From Sodiomyces alkalinus F11 (lineage: Eukaryota > Ascomycota > Sordariomycetes > Glomerellales > Plectosphaerellaceae), in contig NW_021167084.1 of NCBI RefSeq assembly GCF_003711515.1, forward strand, positions 1,901,932 to 1,965,931: DNA of 64,000 nucleotides, given 5' to 3'. This document shows positions 21,979-33,213 of the stretch, one piece after another. The notes below the pieces were generated by a model that was given only the letters and a program-made list of their open reading frames with translations, did no database searches and was not told where the DNA came from. Each line of letters begins with the position of its first letter. Position 1 is the stretch's first letter. The position numbers were made by a program, and so were the translations under genes.

Positions 21979-22751
21979 ATGGGGAAAATGGCCAGACAAC
22001 GCAAGGAAAAGGCGGCCAACGTCCCCGTTAAGATGGCCCATCCAGATCGATCAGGCCCTACGGAAAAGACTCTCCTCGAGATCGCCCAGGAGCGGAAACT
22101 TTTCGAGCAAGCGGACAAGGATCCCAGGAACAAGTTCCGCTCCCAGAAGACGTCCGGAGAGTCTAGCGCAGAAGATGACGACGAAGAGGAAGACGAGGAG
22201 CCTGTCTTGTCCCCACGTGCCGAGCGCGTCATGGAGTCTATCCTCTGGGGTGTCAGTCTCGCCATGCTGCACTTCACCCTCGACGTCCTGGTCCAGCACC
22301 AGTATGGCATGGAGATCAATTGGGGTGACATCGTGTTCAGGACTGGACAAGCTTCTGTCGGTAAGACCACCCAAGATGTTCAAACGCATGACCATTTCAC
22401 TGGACGTCGGCCCTGGCTAACTCGCGTCTCTCTCTCTCTGGCACAGTCCTGCTTTTCCTGTTCTATATCCTCCACCCGCATTACTCCAACCCCGACCTCA
22501 TCCCCGGCCTCCCCCGACGTTACCAAGACCCCGCCCGACAAGTGATCTTCTTCGCAACCAGCGTCGGCGCCGGCTGCTACCTCATATACCTCACCAATAC
22601 GTACGGGTATCTCGCTGTCCTGAAGCGAGCCCCGACTCTCGGCTGTCTATGGGTTTGGGCCGTCATCGAGCTCCCTCTCGTCCCCGCTGTTGGAAGTTTA
22701 GCCGTTGCCGGCGTCTTCCTGTGGCAGGGGGGCTATAGCATCACGGGGTGA
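21979..22751 (+). CDS. Small conserved fungal membrane protein (DUF7719-like)
   Basis: Two exons (21979-22360, 22447-22751) give 228 residues. The N-terminal 90 residues are charged: a Lys/Arg-rich start (MGKMARQRKEKAANVPVKM) and an acidic patch DDDEEEDEE. Four hydrophobic segments follow: around ESILWGVSLAMLHFTLDVL, VLLFLFYILHP, VIFFATSVGAGCYLIYL and a final pair in LGCLWVWAVIELPLVPAVGSL. The phase-1 intron GTAAGA...CACAG falls between the first two helices. This looks like a broadly conserved, functionally uncharacterised fungal family; I believe it corresponds to DUF7719, but that name is from memory. Likely an ER or other internal-membrane protein. Confidence 0.75.
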
Positions 22752-24585
22752 CGGTCTCAGAGCCTCTTCGTTCCTGGGCCGCGGTCGCTTCAGGGACTCC
22801 CATGTCGCAAACATCGTTTCCAGCCCATTTTGCCCGAACTTGCTCCAGAGTGTCCAATATGAACCGTGCCGCTGGTAGGCCATGGGTACTCGCCGTCGCC
22901 TAGGCGCCAGTGTTCTTCAGGTGCTACATTTGGATCGGGCTACGCACCACTTGTGTGTGGGCCTGCAGGGAAGAAGAGACCGCCACAGGCGAAGGGAGGG
23001 GATGGACGCTGTCGGGCGTTTGGAAAACGACGACGAAATCAATTCTCTCTGGGTCGCGCTGAACCCATACCGTCAAAGCACCAGGCCACCTTGGTCTGCA
23101 CAATAGCAGACCATGGCGGCGGTAGTAGTGAAACGCCAGCTGCGTAGAACCAGAACCCATCGCTGACCAATATCGGGGTCTCGTGTGTTCCCCGCCACTC
23201 CCCTTCGTCTCGATGTTTACTACGAGACTTCCAGGCTGGGGTCCTTGAGGTTAGCGAAATCGTCCACACCGAGGGTCGTTTTCTTTCGCGTGGCCCAGGT
23301 GTTCTTCACACTCGCCTTCCCTGTCGTGATGTCGGACGGTTCCTGCGGCCTTGGCGAGTGCAAAGGTATCTCGAAGATGCTTTGATATGGCGGAAAGGTA
23401 ATTAGCTCAATCAGAGACTCGTCGCTGTTACCTCAACGGTTCTAATAGAAGCTGATCGACGGAACTACTGATGGGTTCTCACTTTGGTGCTGTGGAGGAT
23501 GTTACCGCCCCAAAGCATCTTCCGGTCCGGGCCGCACAAACTGACTCCAGGACCTGATCGTCGTCGTGGACCATCACCAGAGACTCATGGGATCCCCTAC
23601 CCATTGAATCATGGCTCGCTCTTAGCACACGAAGATTCCGTGGCGAGGTGTAACACATAGAATATAATGGCATGATAGCATGATAGCATTATTCCTATGG
23701 CCCTTTTCACTCCCCACTTCTTTTTTTCTTCCACAACTACTGCCCTGTTTTGGCTTCGTTAACACAGCATGGAAATCAGAACTTGGGTTAACTCTCCACG
23801 GGAATCAGATTGGGAGTCTTTGGTACTTCGTACTTCTCTACCTTACTGAGAAGAATTTCATCTCAAATACTATCTCGAGGTCTTTCGACAGAATCAGTTT
23901 CTACAATTTCATCTCGCTTGGTATTGATCTTCTGGCTCTCTCACATTCATCAGCTACCGGACTTCCTCTTTTCAGAGTCTTTCCCTACTCCCATATTTCT
24001 ACAGGAGTTATCCATTGACTCTTGCCTTTACGCCATTTTCTCCATGTCTCTACACTTCTGCCTTGTAATGCCCTCCAGTTTGTTTGTTTCTTAATCCCTC
24101 TTGCGTATGTTTTCTCCTCCTTTGTCTGCAACATGGCATCAAAGTTCCAGCAAACGTGATTTAGTTTTGTTATGTGCAGGTGCTTCACACGCACCCTTAA
24201 TGAGCGGGAATCGCTTTATAGTAAGGTGCCACCTAAGTGCCTTCCTTAAACAAATGCGCCTTCCTTCCCCTTTTCATAGATTCTGTTTGATGTTGCTTCT
24301 AAGGTATCTAATACGCACGACTTTCTGTTCGTCTACGTAGGCACCTTACTTCTCCTCTGCTCCCGTGCCCTCTTATTTCATTTTCTGTCCATAGCTTTTT
24401 CACTTGGTTTTTCTTTTCGCTCACTTTGAAGCAGACTTGATCAACAAACCTGAGTCAAAAGCCACCGGCAATCACACCCAGTAAGTGTTCTCGCTTTTAC
24501 TTCTGACCTTATGTTTTTTGTGCTACATATAGTCTGAGTTGGTTGAGTGCTGAAATTCACCCTTGACGACTTACCCTAGGGCAGT
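22752..24585. other. Gene-poor stretch with possible decayed frames
   Basis: No intact gene. On the minus strand, frames at about 23430-23224 (ending DDFANLKDPSLEVS) and near 23550-23480 (GPDRKMLWGGNILHSTK) look protein-like and are separated by an intron-like gap, but they do not join into a recognisable protein. The right 900 bases are pyrimidine-rich and read as promoter and leader for the next gene. Confidence 0.45.
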
Positions 24586-25677
24586 ATGGGCAAGAGCAAC
24601 CACGGCCAGGTAAGGAGAGCATACTGCTCTTAGATGAGCCAAGCCATGACTCTTGATTTCTAACCGACGACGTAGGACAATTCTGAATACACGAGAAGTC
24701 TCCAGACGCATGGCCCTGACCAGCTTCCATATCCTTTCGAGGACGAGATTGGCGATGACAAGTCGAGTCGGTACCGCTTCTACGACATGAAGAATGAGTA
24801 TCCTTGCCCTGTATGCCACATGTACAGGGCCCGCGCCGGTCGCCGGCCGGATTTCTGCGATGTCTGCCGTAACGTCCCGGACTGCGAATTTTGCCGTCAT
24901 GACTATCCCAAGACGGGCAAGGAGAGATTTGACGGTTTCTCGTTGGGCAATGGCCTCCGTGTCGTCGAGTATATTCGGTCTAATGGCCCTGGCAAAAAGA
25001 AGCCCAAGAGCAAGGGCACGAAGCGAACGAAGGGAAAGAGCAAAACTTCTCCTCTCCACAAGGAAAAGGAGGCATGCGTCCCGAGCGTGTCTCGGACCAT
25101 CACGCTCACCTACGACGAGCTGGATGACTTGAAGGATATCTTCCAGAACCCTACAGGATCCACCCTCTCTATCCCCATTATGCAGACACCGGAGACAGGC
25201 AACTCCAAGAGGACAGAAGAACCGGGGAATAGCGTTGTTGACTGGGAGAATTTCGCCATGGAGGTTTGCGAAGAGATGACATCCCTTACTAAGCACATGG
25301 AGAAAACAGACAAGAGGTGCATTGAGGCTCATGACAAGATGGACGAGCTGATGAAGAGCATCCAGCCGTCGGACAAGGAATGCGCTGAGGCCTTCCGGGA
25401 ACTGTCCGCCAGTCTCTCGTCCCGAGAGCAGCTGCTCTATGAGGCCGCTCGTGTCGCTAAAGATTGGTCGAGGGCAATGGAAGGTCTGGAACAAGCGAGC
25501 ATGATGCAACAGACTATGCCGATGGCGACGTCTACGCCTACAGGCCAGGGTCTGAACTCTTCCTCCGAGGACAACACTGCCACTACTCCAATGGCACCAA
25601 CCGCGCCGATTACTGTTCAGCGTCATTGTTCCCCTCACCGAATTGGCTTGGGACAATATAAATGGCCGCTTGCCTAA
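24586..25677 (+). CDS. Unknown protein with CxxC (zinc-ribbon-like) cluster
   Basis: Proposed two-exon gene: 24586-24609 (MGKSNHGQ) and 24676-25677, 341 residues. Near residue 50 are three CxxC pairs: CPVC, then after about 17 residues CDVC, then after five residues CEFC. This arrangement could bind one or two zinc ions. A Lys/Arg-rich stretch (GPGKKKPKSKGTKRTKGKSK) that could be a nuclear signal or nucleic-acid contact comes next. Residues about 190-280 are helical with a likely coiled coil (MTSLTKHMEKTDKRCIEAHDKM). The tail is Thr/Met/Pro-rich. No family recognised. Codon use is less GC-biased than the neighbours, which suggests a young or lineage-restricted gene. The short first exon is supported by clean splice sites but is not certain. 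Confidence 0.6.
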
Positions 25678-26419
25678 GAACAGAGATCTCATGAACCCCT
25701 GTTGCCTCCCCGAGGATGGAGTGCCGAGTGCTTGGCTCGGGGTAAGGACAGCTGGTGCAGAGAGACAAGCTGAGATCAGTCCCAACATAAAACTCCCAGT
25801 TCCCTTTGATGTTTGCGGGTTTGCATTTGAAGCATGTTTGGAGATGGCTTATCGATCATCAACACATAGCCATGGATACGCTCGGCTAAGGGCCATTATG
25901 GCAAGTAGATGACCTACTATGTGATTAACAAGCTCTTTGCCCATGTCGGAATTTTTCCTCCTCTCATAAACCAACGCTGTGTCGCATCGAATTGCAGTGA
26001 TACAACACCAACTTCGTATTATTACCATGCTGAAATAGCTCCCGCAATGGTATATTCTGAAATCGCAGAATGCATCATATCACGTTTCCAGACTGAAGTG
26101 AATTAGCCGACTACTATGAGTGATTCTCCCGAGGATATGTGACTTCTTGTCAAATTACTACCTAGAAAGCGGAGGCCAAGCCATATTCCAGGCATCCTCT
26201 GGGAGCACAACGAACACACCTGAGCAGCATCACCTGTCAGTCAGAACCAGTCACTTGTTGACCCTAAAATACAACACCACGCAGCACAGAAGCACACCAT
26301 AGACGCCATCTCCTGCATTAAAAAGAACGCAAAAGGTCAAAAACCCAGGAGGAACGAAGAAGCGTCAATAACAGAAATTCACAGGTAAACTACAGAACAA
26401 AGAACCGTCTGCAACCGGC
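25678..26419. other. Intergenic region between two unknown genes
   Basis: AT-richer than the surroundings; no frame with protein-like features. Presumed 3' flank of the CxxC gene and promoter of the next one. Confidence 0.5.
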
Positions 26420-26896
26420 ATGAAGAAAAACAAAGACCAGCCCGACCTCGTCCTTGTCCGGTGGAAGCGCAAGTCCAAACACAACGTCCCTTGCGGCGCC
26501 GGCTGCAAGATCTACCCGAATGGAAAGAAAGACGTGTTGACCGGCCCGTTGGGAAAGATCGCCGCATGGATGGGAATCGAGTTGAAGACCAAGCCCGCCA
26601 AGCGAGCTGGCGAGACAGACGTTTGGGTCCAGAAAAGGGGACAAGGCGGCGTGGGGAGACATTTTTGGTGCAAGAGGCCCAACCTATTCTACGGAGTTGA
26701 CGAACCTGCTATGACAGGACGCGAGGACGGCATGGGTGGTTACAGGGAAAGAGACGGGAGATATGAGAGTGAGCTTACGCCGAGTGAAGGAGAGCCTACT
26801 CGGAGTGGAAAGGGCAGTGTCTCGAGTAGAGACAGTAAACGACGGGGTTGCAGGTCGACCAGTAATACTAATAGTAACTGCAGCAGTGTTATTTAG
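26420..26896 (+). CDS. Small basic hypothetical protein
   Basis: Single exon of 158 residues, basic and hydrophilic, with no signal peptide or membrane segment. A compact N-terminal half (VRWKRKSKHNVPCGAGCKIY, then GKIAAWMGIELK and RHFWCKRPNLFYG) has a few Cys and aromatic residues and could fold. The C-terminal half is Ser/Gly/Arg-rich and ends with SNTNSNCSSVI. No family recognised. It is kept because the frame is bounded by an ATG in reasonable context and its composition is protein-like; it may be lineage-specific. Confidence 0.45.
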   Translation: MKKNKDQPDLVLVRWKRKSKHNVPCGAGCKIYPNGKKDVLTGPLGKIAAWMGIELKTKPAKRAGETDVWVQKRGQGGVGRHFWCKRPNLFYGVDEPAMTGREDGMGGYRERDGRYESELTPSEGEPTRSGKGSVSSRDSKRRGCRSTSNTNSNCSSVI

Positions 26897-27403
26897 GGTT
26901 CCGTGTCTCTATCTTGAGCCAAGGATCCTGGATCACTCCGATGGAGAGGTTTTGGAGGAAGTATGGTCATCTTTGGCAGAAGCATGAAGAGAAATGACTT
27001 GGGTGGTCAGCACATCGGCCTAGTAGTGCGAAAGACATGCATCGAAATAAAGAGCCACGTTGGGCTCTTCCAGCGACACCAGAATTAAAGACGACCTCAG
27101 GGCACTCACTCTTGGTTTTATTCGTCGGTCAGGCTCGGTGAGGTTGATGAGCTCGGTGAGCTCGGCGACTGGAGTTGGGAAGACAAGACAAGACACGCCC
27201 CGCCCCACCTTCTCGGCAGGCACCGACCAGCGTAAATCTGGGTGCCTACATGAAACTCTCACATAAACATGCGCGAAACCCAGGTATCTTTCCTGGGCAC
27301 CTTTTGGCCAGGATCACCTTTCGGACATCACCCAGATCGCCTTGGTGGAAATTCATCACCAACCACGAACCTGTAAAGAAAGCGAACAGGACAGAAAACG
27401 GCC
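26897..27403. other. Intergenic region upstream of Nudix gene
   Basis: No gene seen. It contains a GGCTCGGTGAGGTTGATG/GCTCGGTGAGCTCGG direct repeat at about 27131-27165. Confidence 0.5.
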
Positions 27404-28042
27404 ATGACCCCAGCACTCCCCTCTGCCCCACCACGGGGACCAGCCTTCAAAATCGCGTACCATCCCTCCCTGGAACGATTCAACCTCCCGCCTCAGTCCT
27501 ACCTGGCGGACCACGCCCCCGCGATCCCGCCGGAAATCACGAGGTTCCACGGTCTCGCGACAAGCGCCCTCGTTTTCGATTCTCGCGGGCGCGTCCTCCT
27601 CCTGCGACGCGCACAACACGACAGCATGCCCGGCCTGTGGGAACCGCCCGGCGGCGCGGCCGACCTGGGGACGGACAAAAGCGTGCTGGAGGCTTGCGCC
27701 AGGGAACTGTGGGAGGAGGCCGGACTCGTGGCGCGGCGCGCAGTGAGGGTGATGAGTATCGCCAGGGACGTGCCGCCGGGGACGGTGTTCTGGAACCGCA
27801 CCCGCGAGAGGTGCTACGTCCGGGTCGTGTTGGAACTGGAGGTCGAGGAGGTGGGACGGCAACAGGACGGTGAAGTGCCGGTGAAAATGGACGCCGACGA
27901 GCACGATGCTTTTGTATGGGCTTCTGAGGATGAGGTACGGAGTGGACACGTGCCTGGTGTGCAGGGTCCTTTCGAACTCACATTTGGAGGGACGAGGGAG
28001 GCCCTTCTGGAGGCTTTTCGGATGAGGAGGGACGAGACGTGA
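27404..28042 (+). CDS. Nudix hydrolase
   Basis: Single exon of 212 residues with one Nudix fold (about 45-190). Nudix enzymes cleave nucleoside diphosphates linked to another group, using Mg bound by the Nudix box. Here the box reads WEPPGGAADLGTDKSV followed by LEACARELWEEAGL, so the REUxEExGU core is intact. The upstream Glu of the consensus GX5E is replaced by Lys (TDK) with a slightly longer loop. The preceding strand SALVFDSRGRVLLLRRA is typical. Substrate cannot be predicted. Predicted soluble, cytosolic. The neighbouring genes suggest no pathway. Confidence 0.87.
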   Translation: MTPALPSAPPRGPAFKIAYHPSLERFNLPPQSYLADHAPAIPPEITRFHGLATSALVFDSRGRVLLLRRAQHDSMPGLWEPPGGAADLGTDKSVLEACARELWEEAGLVARRAVRVMSIARDVPPGTVFWNRTRERCYVRVVLELEVEEVGRQQDGEVPVKMDADEHDAFVWASEDEVRSGHVPGVQGPFELTFGGTREALLEAFRMRRDET

Positions 28043-30231
28043 GCCACTGACAGGGGTTGGCGGTCCCTCGAGGCATGCGCCACATGTGACTGAAAAACGA
28101 CCTACGTTGTATGCGTGAAATATTCGGGACGGATACAGGGCGGTGAAAAGGCCAATCTTCGGGTATGCCGGGACTTCCAGGACGGCATGGGGATCATGAC
28201 CTCATCATGCAGGACCCATTTATCTCTCCCTGTACGTGTACACGTACACGTACACTGTACGAAGTACGAGACTACTTATACTATCTTCTCTATGAGACCT
28301 GGGCCACGCGGCCGGGCACTAGAAATTTCGGCGATACCTCCGGGTCCGGCGTCCGGCGTCCTCACGGGATTTGGCAAAGTCGTTAGCATGCCTCATGGGC
28401 AGCACGTTTACACGTAATATGCGACAAAAACTCCTTGGAACTAAGACGTACGTAACTGTCGGAGTAGACGTACGTAACTGTCGGAGTTGGCCGAATGGTA
28501 AGCCTAGGGGATTTTCCTAGACACAGCTTGAGAAAGAACATCGAAGAGTCATGCCTAGCCTTTAGATCGAAATATAGAGACGATGCGCGTCAAGCACGAA
28601 ACACGAAACAACCCATACGTAGGACCCATGCGTACTGTAATAATTTATCAATCGCAGCTGGCATTCTCGCTGGGCACAGCATCGAGGCCAAGCGCACGGT
28701 GTGGTCATCACTTCCCGACAGAAACGCCCTACAGAAGCACGGGCCAGCGAGCGTTGGAGTTGCTGCTGCGACCAATAAAGACCTGGTGGTTGCATGACTA
28801 AGGTATCTAAGGTAAGGTAAGGTAGCCAAGGAGTCAAGGAGTGCCGAGAGCAGGGTTTTCGCAGTAAAAATACACGTGTACATCATCGTGCAGTGCGTGC
28901 CTGTGAGATCATCGGAAGGAAAGGAGGAAGGAAGGTGTGGTCTTCGTACTCCGTATGTACTCCGTCTCTGTTGGAATGCTCAAGGCGGGGCTACGAAGTT
29001 CTACCCTCCAACTTGTCCATCCATACTCCCTCCCCCGTACATCTACACTAGCATCTCTACTCCGTCCGCCCTCAATTTTTTTATCCTTTTTCTATCCTTT
29101 TTTTCTGCGCATACCTCGTATCCGTCTTCCCCTAACTGGTCCATTCTGTAAAGCAAGGAAAAGGGAACAAGAGAAGGAAAAGGAAAAGAAAACACAACTT
29201 ATCGAAGACGTTGGTTCTGTCCTTCTCGCAAGCGTCGTCATTCATCCCATAACCGGAATCCTTAGGTTGGCATTTAACATTCCTAGCCTCTTCGCCGTCA
29301 CCCACACGACACCCTTTTCCCCTCCGTTTCATCCGATCCTCGACCTTTGGCCCGATCATTTCCAACATTATCCACTAATTACCAGGTGCTTCTGACGTCT
29401 TCCAACCCAAAATACTTTCCCTTTGTGGTGCTACGACATGCAACAAAACGGCCACCGACGCGCATAGACCTCAGACCGTCAGCTCCCGTCGCGAAACGAG
29501 CCGTTTTCTTCCTTGTTCTCGACTCATCTGGACCTCTCCTATCCGTCGCAGTCGTCGATTTCACCCCCTTCAAAGCCACCTGCTTAGTGGGCATACGCGG
29601 CATCGTATCCAGTCATTCTGGTGTTGCTCTAGATCCCCTTGTTTTGCTACGCTGCGTTCACGACTTCAGTCACTTCGGTCCATGCTTCAGTCCGGACCTC
29701 CCGCGTGGAATGTGACAGCATCTCCTTACCTATCGACGACCGAACTACACTGAAACTATCCCGACCTGAACCCTCTTCGGATTATCGTCTCTTGACTCGT
29801 TCACATCCGAACCACTCCGGTATGTTGTCTCGTGTTATTGTTCTTCCACACACCCCCTTCCCTCGTTTACCCGACGACCTCTGCTATGGTTCTTTCTCTC
29901 CCAAACTATTACAACCAGCTTTGTCATATTTGTTCCTTTTCATCTTTTATTGCGGTCTCACCCGGCGCTCCCGTTTCCTCATATCCCTGGCGTGTTTCTT
30001 TGTCTTTGGAGAGATGACACTTTGTCACTTCGCGGTCTCCCGTATAGACCCAGGTTCTATTATGCCTCAATACCCTGCAAATGTCCCTGTCCCTATACCC
30101 TCCCTCCACTGATATCTTTATCCTTGTCCGCTCATCATCTACTATCCCTTGGGTCCAACACTCGCAACTTTCGCAAACCTGCACACCCAGCCTATACCTG
30201 TTGCACGTTCGGTGTTATCTAACTCGCCGCC
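28043..30231. other. Long upstream region of the arrestin gene
   Basis: About 2.2 kb without a supported gene. It includes a GTACACGTACAC-type alternating repeat (28230-28262), a 22-base tandem duplication (about 28444-28487), GGTAAGGTAAGGTA repeats (about 28810-28823), TACTCCGTA motifs (28947-28964) and long pyrimidine-rich leader sequence up to the ATG. Such long leaders are common for regulated fungal genes. Confidence 0.55.
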
Positions 30232-33213
30232 ATGACAGACTCCCAGACACTGCGCACAAACAACCGCTGGGTACAGGCACCCTCTTCTGACGACGTCTAC
30301 TATTGCCCTCATCTTTTCCTCAACCCTCCTCCCTACCGTATCGCACTACCCTCGCCACCTATTCGAGCCCGCCAGTTCCGCGGCCGCGCCATTCACATAA
30401 CCGAGTTCCCAGACGGGTTCCCAGAGGGGTTCATCCCCGGCGAGCTGTCGTCCCAACCGGAACTATTGCCGAAGGAAAAAAAGATACAGAGGAAGAGAGG
30501 GAAGAAGACCGACGAACTTAGGACAAAGGCTGCGAGGAGGATCGCGGACGCCTATTCTCCGTCACAGACCATTGTTAGGACCGTCATCGGCAAGCTTTTT
30601 GCTCCCTTCCATCACTCGTCATCCGCCACTCCGACCGCGCCCTCGACACCCTCGACACCCTCGACACCCACGGCACCGACTCAATCTGCCATTTCCTCCG
30701 CGACAGCTACCCCGACTCCGAGCCCGACACCGTCGACCACTGGGGGAGGCCTTCTCCGACGACTCTCCATCAATAGAGCAAGAAACTACATACATGACGC
30801 CCCGAGAACAATGCTGCGCTCCGCCAACGTGGTCGAAGCGATGTACCCCGCTATTGCCCCACCCACCTCCTTTCCATCACCGCTCCGGACCAGCAGCTCC
30901 GTCTACGGCGACAAGAACATCATCTCCGCCTCGGTGTCTGCAATTCCGAAGCCCGTTGCTGCCGGCAGTGGCGTGAGCTGCTCGATATTGCTCGCCGAGC
31001 CCCACGTCTTCCTGTCCGGCTTCGACCACGACGGTCACGGCCACAACCAGGACCTCCGCAGCGCCGGTGCCGCACTGCTGCGGGGCAAACTCCAGCTGTC
31101 TGTGACGAAGAAGGTCAAGCTCAAGGGGATCAGTCTCAAGCTCCAGGGCAGGGCGCGAACCGAATGGCCCGAGGGGATTCCTCCACTCAAGACCGAAATG
31201 TTCGAGGAGTCGTCGCTGCGTACCCAGGTCCTCACCTTCTTCAACGCCCTGAACGACGGCTGGGAGACGGAATACGGGAACCAGTGCACGTACACCCTCA
31301 ATCGCGGCTCGCCCGACACACCCGCCAGTCAACTCATCGCCAATGGCCGTCGTTCCTCTTTCGGATCGCCGGCAGCAGCAGCAGCGGCGGCGGCGGCCTC
31401 GGCGATGTCCCCCGTCACGCATGCCCTATCGTCCAGGGAGGCGAAGCGACTGTCGCTGCAGGTCAACCACCAGTCGCGAAGCTTCGGGAAGGGCGACGTT
31501 ACCCACACCAACGCGGTGCAAATCAGAGGCTACAAGGTGTTCCCTCCCGGTACCTATGAGTACGCTTTCGAGCTGCCGATCGATCACCACCAGGTGGAAA
31601 CCACGAAACTGCCGTTCGGATCTGTCAAATGGGAGCTGCACGCAACGGTAGAACGGGCCGGCGCCTTCAAAGCCAACCTGCACGGGCAGCAGGAAGTGTC
31701 CATCATCCGCGTTCCCGACCAGCTCTCGCTGGAGACCAGCGAACCTATTTCGATCAACCGTCAGTGGGAGGACCAGCTCCACTACGATATTGTCATCTCG
31801 GGCAAATCGTTCCCCATCGGTTCCAAGATCCCCGTTGCCATGAAGCTCACACCGTTGGCCAAGGTGCAGGTCCACAAGCTCAAGGTGTTCTGCACCGAGT
31901 CGATCGAGTACTGGACCAACGACCGGAGGGTGACGCGGAAGGACGCCGGCCGGAAGATTCTCCTGCTGGAGAAGGTGGCCGGCAAGCCCCTCGACCCGCG
32001 GTACGCGGCGTCCCACGTGCGGGTGTTGTGCGGCGGGGAGCTGAGCCCGGAAGACCGGCAAGAAGCGCGGGAGGCGGCGTCCATGAGGCGGGTCATGGAG
32101 GCGTCGAGGCGCGATACGTCGCCCGAGCCTCTGCCGAAGCCGACGGACAACCTCTTGGGCGACTTGGAGCTAGGGCTGGAGAGCTGTTGGGGCCCGACGG
32201 AGCTGGAGTTGGACGTGCAGATTCCGACGTGCGACCAGATGGAGAAGAGTAGGGAGCTCCGGGTGCATCCCGACTGTACTTGGAAGAATGCGAGCGTACA
32301 CCATTGGATTAAGGTGTGTTTTTCCTTTTTTCCCTTTGCTCTTCCTTGCCCGGCAAAAGCGAAAAGAAAAAAAGAAAAAAGAAGAAGAATAAAAGAAAAA
32401 AAAAAAAGGGAAAGAAAAAAGACGCTAACCATTAGCTAGGTCGTCCTGCGAATCTCTCGCCTCGACCCGGACGATCCGTCAGGCACGCGACGGCGGCATT
32501 TCGAGATCAGCATCGACTCGCCGTTTACAGTGCTCAACTGCCATGCGACGCGGGCCAACATGGCGTTGCCCGAGTACTCGGGTGCTGGCAATGAAAGCGC
32601 GATGATGAAGCGTCCCACAATATGCGGGTGTTTCGACGCGGCAGCAACACCTGGATCAGTCGATGCGTCGTCTCTCAGCTCGTCGACCGGAACGCTGCCC
32701 AGGGTCAATAGCGGGGATACGATTCTGGCGGCACCGCAAGCGGCACACCTGACGGCTCCGGGCCATTCGCCCAGCCCACTGGCCAACGTCCAGACATGGC
32801 CGCATCAGCAGCATTTCGACGTACGGCCGCGGCCGATCCATCTACTGCGGGTGCCGTCCTTTAACCCGCCGGCGTTCGACGCCGACCAACCACCGCCAGG
32901 CGTGGGCGACGAAGGGCCGGGGGCAGGTATGCTCGGGCTGCAAACACCGCCGCCGCAGTACGACCTCGTGGTGGGAACGCCTAGCGTGGACGGACTGGCG
33001 GATTATTTTGCGCGGCTGGCGGACTACGGGTATGACGCGCACGAGGAGGAGACGGATTCGGACGAAGGCGAGGAGAGAATCATGGAACGCGGCGGGCGGG
33101 TGAACGTGGCGCACCCGCGGACACCGGGAGGTCGACGGGGTCCGAGCAGGAGCATGGAGATTCGGCGGCCTCCGGTGGAGCTGCGCACGGATTCATTACC
33201 GGTGAGGAGATGA
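30232..33213 (+). CDS. Alpha-arrestin (ART-like) with PY motifs
   Basis: Two exons (30232-32313, 32440-33213; phase 0) give 951 residues. Fungal alpha-arrestins are adaptors that bring the ubiquitin ligase Rsp5/HulA to plasma-membrane transporters for endocytosis. A PPPY motif lies at residues 32-35 and a PPQY motif near 865-868; both fit Rsp5 WW-domain binding. The arrestin N-domain runs from about 245 (SCSILLAEPHVFLSGF, then RGKLQLSVTKKVKLKGISLK and RARTEWPEGIPP). The C-domain includes GYKVFPPGTYEYAFELPIDH and HYDIVISGKSFPIGSKIP, finishing after the intron at VVLRISRLDP. Residues 140-185 are Ser/Thr/Pro-rich, and an Ala-rich run sits near 385. The tail is Pro-rich and acidic, likely disordered. 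Confidence 0.87.
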
